A DNA stretch of 64,000 bases from the NCBI GenBank assembly GCA_947568835.1, contig OX387609.1:10059660-10123659 (forward strand), written 5' to 3'. Both the position numbers and the translations under genes were made by a program. Below the pieces are notes generated by a model, which was not told where the DNA came from, ran no database searches, and saw only the letters and a program-made list of their open reading frames with translations. Within the stretch, counting starts at the first letter, position 1. The number at the start of each line of letters is the position of its first letter. Positions 38,401 to 50,400 of the stretch are shown here, piece by piece. The DNA is from Protonemura montana. Its lineage: Eukaryota; Arthropoda; Insecta; Plecoptera; Nemouridae.

Positions 38401-41400
38401 TATATTTGCACCTGCATTTTTTTAACCAGTTTATTTCTGTAAAAATGTGTACCTTTTAATAAATGTGCGCAAACCTTCCTTTCCATTAAATTTTTATTAT
38501 TTAATATGTTTAGAGCTTTAGAATTATTTTTTATGGTAAGTATATACCACAGACAACTAATTTATTAACAACCTTCTGCTTCAATGTTTTCTGGAGTAAA
38601 ATAGTAGTTTTAGAGTAATAGAGTGTTTAGTAGTTTCTGTGCAAGTAATTGTTTTCACATAATTAGTAACATTATATTCTGCACAAGAACATGTCGTGCT
38701 AGTAGCACCTTTTCACCTTTGCATGTAATTAAATAGCCTGCAAGTGGAAAATTTCTTTTAAATGATTAGTCACTTTGTGATTGGGGAATTCAATTGACAA
38801 ATTTACTTGGGATATTTTGCACTGCAGTAACGAAACAAGCAAAGAGATCTCTGTACATTTTTTCAAGTAACATTTAAATTTCCCTCTGAAAAATCAGCTG
38901 TTTAGCAAATAAACAAGCGGGAATTTCAAATGTATGTCAAATTTAGAGGTCAAGTTAGTTCAAAACCGTTCTCAAGGGTACAACTTCAATATTTCACCTT
39001 ATATTTTCATTAAAACTCATGGGGTATCTGTAATAGTGTCAATAATGAATTTAACATAAATTGGAATGCATAAATTTACATTTACAAGTGTAAATTATAA
39101 ATGTAAATTGAGTTGATTATTTTTGTGGTTGCCAATACATTTTTTGTCATTGAAAGCTGGTTTCAAAGTTGGCTGTACAATGGGCCAAGCCCTTATCAAG
39201 CGCCATACATACTCTGTTGTTCGAACTTAGAATGTCAGTATTTAGTGTTGACGAAAGAATAATATTTGACAATGATAGTGTGTTCATGGATTATCTTATG
39301 AATACTCTCAACAGTTATTATCTTCATCTTACTGATCACGAAATTTCTAACCAGAGGTAAACAATTTGGCATCGTGGAGAGTATCACTAGGAGTTATCTG
39401 GCAACTTGTTCGATTCATTTTATTATTAACAACACTATAACCGTCTCAAAAATTGATGCCCAAACGCGGACTCGAACCCCGATCTCCACCTTTCGCGGGT
39501 GTTGCTCTGAACTAGAATCAGAGTGACTGTGAGTATTCACAGCCTCATGGTTCTACTCCTTGGAGAACTGTCATTCTCATCAAATACACTAAAATCGTCT
39601 CAAAAAGCCAGTGTCCAGATAGCTCAATGCTTCAGAGCAACACCCGTGAAAGGTGGAGATCGGGGTTTGAGTCCGCGTTTGGGCATCAATTTTTGAGACG
39701 GTTATAGTGTTGTTAATAATAAAATACCCCGCGCATTGCAAGCGTTTGCAATTTAAATAAGAGTTCATCCTAATGTTCCATTTTCTGTAAATTGTTATTG
39801 TTGGATTTGGTTTTGAATGCAGATTCTAACTGGTGTTAAATCACACATTTTGTATGTTAACTTCGTAATTGAGTTTTTCTTTGGATCATAAAAAGTTAAT
39901 TTGCGTCGCTACTTTTAAAAGAAAAAGAGACGCCATCAAAGGAGATTTAAGTATACTTCCAGCCAACACATAGAAAAATACCTTCATAAAAACTAACTCC
40001 ACTTTAATTTAAAAAAAGTAACAAAATTCAGAAGGCACAGCAAGAGATTTTATGATATTTGCAACATTTACAGATCTCTAATAATAGGAGAGTCGTGCCA
40101 AATGGGAGGTAATGAAATTGGTGGGAGAGGAAAGGATTCACAACTTACCAAAGATAGAATGGACAGTTGCAAAAGTTGTCTAGCTGGTCTAGTTGTCTAA
40201 AAGAGAAGAAGTTGATCAAATGTTGAAAAAAACTTGAAACGTTACAAAGCAAGAAACTGAAAGGTTAACACATTATAAATCTTTCGGAGCTCTCCGATCA
40301 ATTCCTCTCCACTTCCCCTGATTTTATAACAGAGCTCATATAGGTATATAACTCTCCAAACTTTGCCTCACTCTCATCTTAGCAGTAAACTGCGGCTAAG
40401 TTGTAACCTCGCTCGTTTGCAGAATGCCTGACGATATCTTCCGACGACGAGGCTGAGGATCGAGGGGCGAAAGCAGAAAAAGAGAAAATCGTTCCGTGCA
40501 GGCCGATGGACTTAATCAAGGCCAAAGAGCTGGAGTACGAGCGTATCTCGCGGTCCATCAAAGAGAAGGAACCAGCATCTTACGACGATCCGGAGCCTGA
40601 TGACAGTGAGTCAAATTGTGTGCAATTATAAATTAGTTTGCATGTGTTTAGTATATTTTATCGTTCAGTGAAGAGGTTGGTTTTTCAAAACCTTGCAAAT
40701 ATGGTAAATGTTATGTTTTCGGCGTAATGTGCAAAAATCTGGTACTGGCATTGAGTCTTTCGGTTTAGTTAGAAGGCCAGCGTTAAAGCTCGCCTATGAT
40801 TTGCTCTGTAAATATTCTCTCGAGTCAAAAACACCAATCTTAAAAATATGTCCATGGAAAAAATCTAAAAAGTGCAAGCTCCTTGAGTGACGCCACTAAA
40901 GAGTGGTAATGTCTGCATTGGCACTGTGTTCTGGGTTGGGTGGCCATTTGCCAAGGCTGTCAGTCTGGTAAAGCGTACTCGCGATCACGTCGCATAATTT
41001 CAGTAGAGTGTGAAAATGGCAGGAATACCTCCCGAAGTTTTTGCCGAGAGAGAAAATTCAACATTTTTGCTACCAAAATTGCAACCCAATTTGACCCAGA
41101 AATCCACAAGGAAACCAACTATACCATTTATAACTAGATCTGATATGTATTAACATCGTAATAACAGTGTGGTATAATTTCCCTGTAAAGTCCAGGGCAT
41201 CCAAAAGAGTTTCGCATCGGTTCTGAACGCCTTCTTGACGGCGTTCAAGTGTACCTGATCTTTTTTCTATCAATTTGTCACTGAAAACATCTTTACGTAA
41301 AGAAAGCTACGGTCTTGTTATCTTAAAATTAGGATTACATTTTAAACTAGATCCCGTTTAAAATTCACATTTTCAAGAATAGTGGTTGCCAAGACTCGTG

Positions 41401-44400
41401 GCCTTAGAGGTGGGGCTGAGAATTGGTAAGTAAGTGGGACAGCCATATCCTTTCGTAGAGAAAATGTATTTCAACAGACAAGCATGTAAAATAATGCATG
41501 AATGCATGTTTAATTTGTACTTATTTCTAATCTTGATGTTTAGTGTTTACTGTAACTTAAGTCGTACTGCATTCCAGAGGATGTTGGTGAAAGAGGTAAG
41601 CGTAGACTTGTTGAACTTACTTCTCCAGCCATTGGACAAAAAACCTACATAACCTATATAAGTTGCAGAATGATTTCAGTCTTATAGCTGACTGAAAGAA
41701 CTTACCCTACTGATTATTAATTAAATGCACAATATATGAACCATCAATAATCAATCAATCAATTCATTACAAAACAATTTGCATACTACGTACTTACATA
41801 CGGCATACTTTGCATACTGTACATTGTGAGCAACACCGTTCAATCTTTAGTTCACATTTAGGTCCCGCTAAAAATTTGTCTACAAATTAGGTGCAATACA
41901 AATTTAGAGTCCTTATTCCAGGTTGAGTGGCAAAAAGGGCAGAACATGGTAGCTACATTTTAATTTTATTGTTACCTTTGGTGCAAATCTTATCTGATTA
42001 TAAAGATACAATAATTTAAGGGAGTGATTTATTGAATTGAGAAAAATAGTTTTTAGTGGCCTCTTAAGGTAGTCGTTAGGGTTGTCTTAGTCTTCACACA
42101 AATTTAAATACTTTCACATGAACTTGTGCTATAAGTACCATTTTTTCCCTGCAAGCTGTTTAAAAAAAACATTCTGGACATGATAGATACTCTTCTTACC
42201 TATTGCGACATTGTCTTCTAGACTCTCTTTGGATAGTAAATGCCATAATTTTCCTAACGTTCTATTGACGATGTCTTGACATGGCTTTTTTGAGTTAAAA
42301 TTTGTTTCCGGTATTTCCAATGGCTTCGAATACTCAATGCTGCGCCTGGACCTAAAACCCCACTGGTTAAAAATAGTTTTTGTCGGTCTTTGTTCTGTCG
42401 AGAGATAGTGGATGAATAGTTACAAGTTATTTGTCAAATTCTGCCAATGGCCAGGCCGCACGTAGTTCTGGATTTGAAACACAGAATATTTTTACCTGTC
42501 TGCACTCCTGTTCTAAGAATTTTGCCGTGTCATTTGCAAGTATGAGTTTTTATCAACAAGGAAATTCTCAGAATTTTCCTGTGAGGTTTAGCTCCTATGT
42601 TGTCAAAATAGTTAAAAAAGGTAGAGATTTAATTTTAAGTGGGAAAAAGTACATCTTGAACGCAAGATTCAGTTTTGGTTTCCAAGCCGTTGAAAATTCG
42701 AAATCTTAGCGAATTTTACGTTTTTCCGTCGGTTACATTCCTATTACCGCGCGCTGGCGCTGGCGGTCACGGCTGGAACTAAAATGGAGTTTTGGAAGAA
42801 AAGGAAGAGTCTCGTGTCGAGTTCTAGTGGAAACTTTACAAGGACCGTAGGGCCGACTTCAGATGAAATATTAGAAGAAGTGATAAGAGATTGCCAACCA
42901 GGTGGAAGTAAATATTTGCTGCAAAGTTTTTTACTCGGCGATAGGGGATATTTGAGAAACCCCAAAACGTCAATATTTAACCTAAAAATCGTAGTTGGGG
43001 TGATTACGCGTACAGTTCCGATATAAACACACATTTAAAAGCGGTTTTTCTCATAACTAGATCATTTTATATTCATTATAACACTTAGTCATACATTTGG
43101 TGTAATTTTTGTTTCTTTGGGGCTATTCTGAGGTTTAGTTTAAGTTGTCGATCGATACACTTGTATTTGTTCCTTGCTGGTAATGATAGCAGATATTGTT
43201 CGAGAAATAGTTGTCGGTATCAATAAAAAATCTTGGAATCACAGCCCAATTGTATCGTCTCTGATTTGTCAAATTGGTCTTGCAACAATTGGCACACTTT
43301 AATCCAAGATTTTTGTAGTACTCGGCATTTTCTCAGGCTTGTCAAATGCTTGTGACGAATTCATCCAAGGATTGAGCGTCATTTCGAACTTTGATTTGTT
43401 GTCAACATGATATGAGTTCCAAAGTTTTTTGCGCCTAGTAAGTTAGCAGAAAACACAGTAAAAGTAATATTAGTTAGTCTTATAGTTTGAACCATATCTT
43501 ACATAGGTACAGATTTTGCAGCTATTAATTGCCAAAAAAATGCGTTTATTTGCAAAAACCGCTTGATGCTCTAGCTGTAACTTACAAACGTGTATTGTAA
43601 TGGCTAAATTATGATAGTCGTTTGCAGTGAAAGCAATAAGTGAGGGTTTGGGAACGAAGTGAATACCAGGATGGCCCCTGTCCATCCCAATGTCGCACTT
43701 AGCACTAGCGTCATGGAGATTGACATTCTTAGATATAACCTATCGTTAAAGTTGAAATACCTCAAATAAGCCGGAATAATTGGCTACTTTCTACTCATGT
43801 AAAGATATACAGCACAATTTTTATTCCTAGGTGGAAGTAGGATAAAATTTTCAAACAGAAGTAAAAAATTGGTCCAACTTGCCCAAACGGGAATCCACGA
43901 AAGGAAGGCCTCGGTTCCTCTGACTTCGAAACCATCCAGTGTTCTGTCACTAAAAAGAAATAAAAAGGAAAGAGCTAAAGACAGTGGCTTAAAATTGCCT
44001 GCAAAAGGTAGGATTTGTTGATTCCCGATTGTGGCAACTACCCAGTAGGGTTGCGTGTGAATTTTAATCATGCTTCATGCCGAATCATTTTCACCCGCAG
44101 ACAAGATGGGCCAGGTATATTCCAGGAGCGATCTAAAGCCGATTAGGTGTAGTGACAATGTTGAGCAAGTACCTGACTCGGAACCTGATGTGGTGGAAGA
44201 CTGTACCAACGAACCAAACGAACCAAACGAAATTGGTATGTATCGCACGGACAGTTAAATCAATTAAATGAATTAATATAAATTACACAATATATTGTGT
44301 TAATTGAGCTGTAGGTTTATTCGTAAGCTTTATTCGTTCTAAGATTCTCAAAAAACAAAGTGAATTTCTTGAAGATGTACGTCTTTCCATTGGCTGTGGT

Positions 44401-47400
44401 CGTTTGACTTTGAAATTGATGGAAAATGAGATCAGTGCCAGAAAAATGAATGTAGAATCAATTTCCATTCCTTGCTCATTCAATGCTTTTCCCCCATTGT
44501 TGCATGCAATCTCATTTGAAACTGTACTTTCAAAGTCTTCCGAGTTGCATGGGCGGCTTCGGCTCATTGAGCCTCGTGACTTATCTGTGTGTGTTTCTTC
44601 AGATAACTTCTAAATAGTAATAATATTCTTGTCTAGTTAAATGTAATTAAGATATGTTCAGAACCTCTTGTACTATTTACTTAGAAGTAACAAACATGTC
44701 CTATTGCAATTGGTGTCAATAACAATTACAAATTTTTTACTTACTTGAGTGAATTTTACACATGTTTACATAATACAATTCCAGGCATCAATCCTCACCT
44801 AAAACAGCCATGTGAAACCCCTTTGTGGGAATTTCTTATCCTACTACAGATTGGTAGAGCACCCGACCCGCAATTTGGAGGTCCCAGGTTTGTATTCCAA
44901 AGTCTAGCTTTCCAAAATCCTTAATCTTCGTCCTACAACCACAGACTTGCCAAGAATTCCACGTGGAGCGTCATGGAAATGTGGTTGTGTTCCAGTGGAA
45001 TCACCTGCTTCGACCAACGATCGAATCCAGAGGGTCATCGATGGTGTCGAGCCCGGCAGTCACACAATGTTCGAGTGCCGCAACATCCGAATCGGTACGC
45101 TGAGGACGGCGCCAAGTGATCGTCTCGTGCTCTCTACCGCCGGTTTGCGGTTCACTGTGCCAAGCATCACTTCAGGTTTGTTTAAACGTTGACGTTTTGG
45201 CTTGGTAGTGTTATTTAATTATTGACAGTGTATAAGTAGAGCCACGATTATATGGTGATGCGCGAAATCGCGAATTGTTCTTATCTCTTGTTATTCTTAC
45301 ATATGAGTGCGATTCATTGAATTCCCATCTCAAATATGTAAGAAGCTCATCACGACAAAACGCGAAATTCACGAAAAATCATCCATAACAACGAAATCAA
45401 CTATTTCCCACGAAATGAGCCTTTTCCCATCCAATTATCATAAATTTCAGATAATCGGTTTTTTTTTTCATTTTTATCAAACTATATTTCACAGAAAATA
45501 AATAAACAAATCCCATTTGTTTTTATGCTAAATTGAGAGATAATGAAGCTATTTCACTAAAATATGTGTATTTTGCGAAATAGCCACTTATTTCCATACA
45601 AAATATTTAAAATGTTTATTTTATCTCTCTAAACACACATTTCCATGAATTTGTCATATTCAGGTCTGTTTCTCATCAAATGCTGTCAACATTCCTAAGC
45701 TTAGGGGGTAGAAGTAGTGGGGCAAAATGTTTGCAGTAGGAAACCATTGCCATTGGTTGGCTGAATCTTCCCCTCCTTGCCATGTGAGCACCAGCACCAC
45801 ATGCATTCAGTCTACATAGAGATTAGCTGGGATTTCAAATTTCAATGGGGTGTAAAACATTTTTGACTTTTGAGGATCAACCAAAGCAACTCTTTGTGAG
45901 TGATGGATCTATTTTGATGTGTGGAATCTGGAACACCAGACTTGTCTGGGAGAAAAAAGACAATCTTGCAAAGTATGTTACTACCAGGCAGTGGGTCTAA
46001 TTCAAATTCTAATGGACATAAAAATCTCAAACCCCTCATTTGCAGTTCTGACTTAGCAAACTATTTGGGCCCCAGTGAACAGTGTTGATGCAGAGAGGTT
46101 TTTTAGGCAAGCTACCATTGAAACTTGTTCAATGTTAAGTTTTAACAAGTAGTAGGTGTCGCTCACACTGCCATACAATGTATTTCATGGTGGCATTTAT
46201 GTAAAATATTTATTTGTGCTATTAATTTTGTTCCAAGTCGCTAACAAATACCGATGTTGAGGACCTACACTAAATATTTGCTTTATTGTAATTATTATTG
46301 ATCACTTCTTTATTAAAGATCCCAGTGCTTACCCTAAATCTTCATTCCTTTCGAATGTAGATCGCAAAACCCCTTTTTTCTATTTAGCTATAAACGCTAA
46401 AATTCAAATAAAAGACACGTTTTTTCTTTTTTTCGGCACCTATGTCTGAAATCTGTTATAGACATGAAATTCTGTACTTTTTCCATAACACCGCCATAAC
46501 ACCGAAATCCAAAAAGCTTACCACGAAATTATCGAAATCATAACACCGTAAAATCTTGGCTCTATGTATAAGTTCTGGTGGCAGTTTTTTTTTCCTCTGA
46601 TCTAACACTTACATTTCTCCTACTCAAAAGGGTTTGAAACCTGTAATGTCTTCCTGTTCATTTACGATACCTTTCTCTAGTAAGTTCCATTCCTCTGCGG
46701 TCCGTATTAGGGAAGAGAACTTTCCACTATTTTCTGTGGTCTCTTTAATACTTTCCTTGACTTGCTGGCTTCAATGTTCACTTGTCATTTTGTCATTTTC
46801 AATCTAATTCATTTCTTGCGTAATGAATTATGCAAGAAATTCATTACTGAATTTCTGAATTCAGTAATTAACTGAATTACTGGAATTACAGGAATTACTG
46901 AATTTTTTTTCTGAATACTTGGTACTGATGCCTTGCACAGTGCCAGGGTTGAAATACCCTAGAGGTTTTTTTTTTTAGGTTTTTTGGTGTGTGAGGCATG
47001 GAAAGAGACAGGGGATAGATTGAACACGACATATTTTAGAGGTAAAAATGAACATGCATTTAAGTCAATGGGAAGAAAATTAGGAAATAACAGGATTAGA
47101 ATAACAGAAAGAGGTGTTGAAGGGTGTAGTGAGGATGTCATGAGTGAACAATAAATGGTGAATGTAAAGATTTTTAGGAAATTGCTAAATGATGTATTGT
47201 AAGATAATAAGATGTTCACTGAGCGTGATTTTGACTTGTGGTTGTTGCAGACGCGGAGTTAGTGGTGTTGACGATCCGGCTGGAGGAGATCCTGCGCGTG
47301 CTGGTCTACGTGCACCGGTGCATGCCGGTCATATTTCTCTACTGCACCATCACCACCGGGAAGCGGATCGCGGCTGAGCTCAAGATGGACCCCTCCTCAG

Positions 47401-50400
47401 GGCCGTTCTACAGTCCGCAAGGGCCAGGTCAGTCGCCGCTAGGGTTTTAGGTTTATTCAGAGTCTCAGCGCTAATGTTAAACATTTTACCTAAAGTTTCA
47501 AGGTTAGTCCAAGTCCTACTCCCTTTGCATACGACCATCCTCTTTAAACAACCTCTGCATTTAAATGTTAACACTCAAAATATTGAAACATCAATTGTTG
47601 ACGTTGCAATAAGTGAGATTAATTGAGTGTAATCCAGCCTCAAATGCGAGTTATCTGCAAGAAATACAATTACCCTGAAAATGACTGTGGCTCTACCTAA
47701 ACCTGATTGGTTTACAGATCCGCAGCGTCGAATCACGATCCTGCCGGCCAGGCTGTCCGACGAGAGCAAGACTGCCATCTTCAAGATCTTCGGCGACAAG
47801 GTCCGTGAGGTAACCAACAACGAGGCCAACGTCATCTTGATCCGGTGCTCGGGCAGCGAGGTACAATTCACTTTGATTATTGTATTACTTTTATCGTTAA
47901 TTGATAGCCATGTAGATGCTGAGATCGCCTGACAGAGCTTCTCATTTCTACTATCTTATGTTACCATGGGTAAATCATGGCCTAGCATAGGAGATTCATT
48001 GGTAGATTCAACGTTTGGTAGCCATGGAGATGCTGAGATCGCCTGACAGAGCTTCTCAATTCTGCTATCTTATGTTACCATGGGTATATCATGGCCTAGC
48101 ATAGGAGATTCATTGGTAGATTAAACTTTCGGTAACCATGGAGATGCTGAGATCGCCTGACAGAGCTTCTCATTTCTGCTATCTTATGTTACCACGGGTA
48201 TATCATGGCCTAGCATAGAAGGTTCAATGGTAGATTCAATGTTTGGTAGCCATGGAGATGCTGAGATCGCCTGACAGAGCTTATCAATTCAGCTATCTTA
48301 TGTTACCACGGGTATATCATGAACTATCATAGGAGGTTCAATGGTAGATTCAACGTTTGGTAGCCATGGAGATGCTGAGATCGCCTGACAGAGCTTCTCA
48401 TTTCTACTATCTTATGTTACCATAGGTAAATCATGGCCTAGCTTAGGAGATTCATTGGTAGATTAAACTTTCGGTAACCATGGAGATGCTGAGATCGCCT
48501 GGCAGAGCTTCTCATTTCTGCTATCTTATTTTACCACGGGTATATCATGGCCTAGCATAGGAGGTCCAATGGTAGATTCAACGTTCGATAACCATGGAGA
48601 TGCTGAGATAGCCTGACAGAGCTTCTCAATTCTACCATCTTACGTTACCTTGGGTATATTAGCGATCGTTTGGCTATTTCCAGGTTGGCTAAACATTTCT
48701 TCCGTTTTGCAGGCCACAAAGTTAAGCTCAGCTGCCAAGGATACGGCGACAACGAGCAATGCGGAATCACCGCAGGAAAAGCTACCTGTCCGAACGTGAG
48801 TGTACTCTCTGTTTGATTAGACTTACTTTGAAAACTGTCAAAAGCTGCCAACTTGACTGTAATTGCTATTCTTCTGTGCAAACATATAAAGAATATCCTT
48901 AAACATGCCTTTGGCAATCGTTTACATTGCAACTTGCAGAAAATTTGTGTTGTGGAACGCTCCCATCCCTATCTTTTGACCTGATGTTCTTTTCCCGGCC
49001 AGACACATGCTCAAGTCGCCGTACTTCACCGTAATCCGGCGCAAGCTGGTAATTAAGCAGTAAGTCCCTTTCCGTTACCTTCTCCAGACCTAACCTATCC
49101 TAAGCTAACCTGCATTGGGGAGCAAATGCCTTCTCTATACCTTCTCCTGATCTATCCTAACCTAACCTGCACTGGGGAGTAGTCCTCCCTTCCCATTACC
49201 TTCTCATGATCTAACCTATCCTAACCTAACCTGCATTTGGGAGAAGTAACTCCCTTCCCTATACATTCTCCTGATCTAACCAATCCTAACCTAACCTGCG
49301 TTGGGGGTAATTGTATGCAATTGGCAGACAAGATGTTACTTAGGTCATCGTTTGTTTGGATTTCGTAGATCAATGTGAAATTATGAGAGATTTGGGCGTA
49401 TGTTGTAACGTCTGGTTTTTCGCAGGATCATGACTTACCCCCCGCCCCCTGCCTCGGGCGGCATCTCGATCAACACAGAAGACTACAGCTGCCTCGGTGG
49501 CATGATGTTCCTCAACGACATAATCATCGACTTCTACCTCATGTGAGTGAACACACATTTCAACGCATGAGAAACCGTTGAATACTATAGTGCAAGTAAA
49601 ATACTGTTGTAAACAAAGGCTACACATAAATTGAGCCTAGGATCACTTTTGACTTCTTTCACCTAGAGATTTGGGGACTTATGTTTGTACTGGGAGGTAG
49701 ACAGCTGGATCTCTGTCCCCGAGAAACCGAACGGTTTGGCGTGTTGGAAACACCGGTTCTCGTTAGATCACCGAAGTTAAGCAACACTGCGCTGAGTCAG
49801 GTATTGAATGGGTGACCATTATACACATGACCAGTTCTGTTCGGGAGAGAGGTTGGAGGGATGAAAGTTAGTACAGCAACTTCATTCGCCTTGCTTATCA
49901 ACCTCTCGACAGCATGGATTTGTGGAGGAATCCTGTTGTTCGCGTTGTACCGTCCTTCGGAAGGGACGTGAAGCCGGTGGTCCCCTTGGTGCTTTTCGAC
50001 AGGAGTAGGCTACGTGCCGGCACCGGGTTTCCCCTCCTCCCTTCTAGGCTAGGTTAGGTTCATCATCATCCTCATCATCATCATCCACTCATTCACCGAC
50101 GCCATTAGACCAGTGCCGCAGGGCCAGTTGTCAAAACAGTGCGTCGTTAAACACCACAAATAATAATAATAATGTCCCCGAGAAGACTAGCCTAGAGCAA
50201 TTAGCATTAGAGCATTTATTAATTATTTTTGAAATTGCAAATGTTTAGAGTTTTTTATTATTACATACCTGCTAATTTCAAAATGTGTACCCAATCAGGG
50301 GAACTGAACTCACATTTCGCAGGTGTTGCACTTTCCATCTGTGGTGATTCGACACAACATTTCTAGGAGCATTTTACTAGGTCATAGATCATATTAGTAC

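Noticed and set aside
39611..39684. Functional tRNA gene
   Set aside because: The tRNA-like unit is embedded in an inverted-repeat mobile element, the acceptor stem relies on G-U pairs, and no TTTT terminator follows directly.
45842..46039. Matching 65-66 codon frames in both hAT copies (also 54767-54967)
   Set aside because: They lie on the strand opposite to the hAT dimerisation motif and are repeated only because the transposon is.
47915..48660. CRISPR-like array
   Set aside because: Units repeat over their entire 114 bp with no unique spacers, and the context is an intron of a eukaryotic gene.
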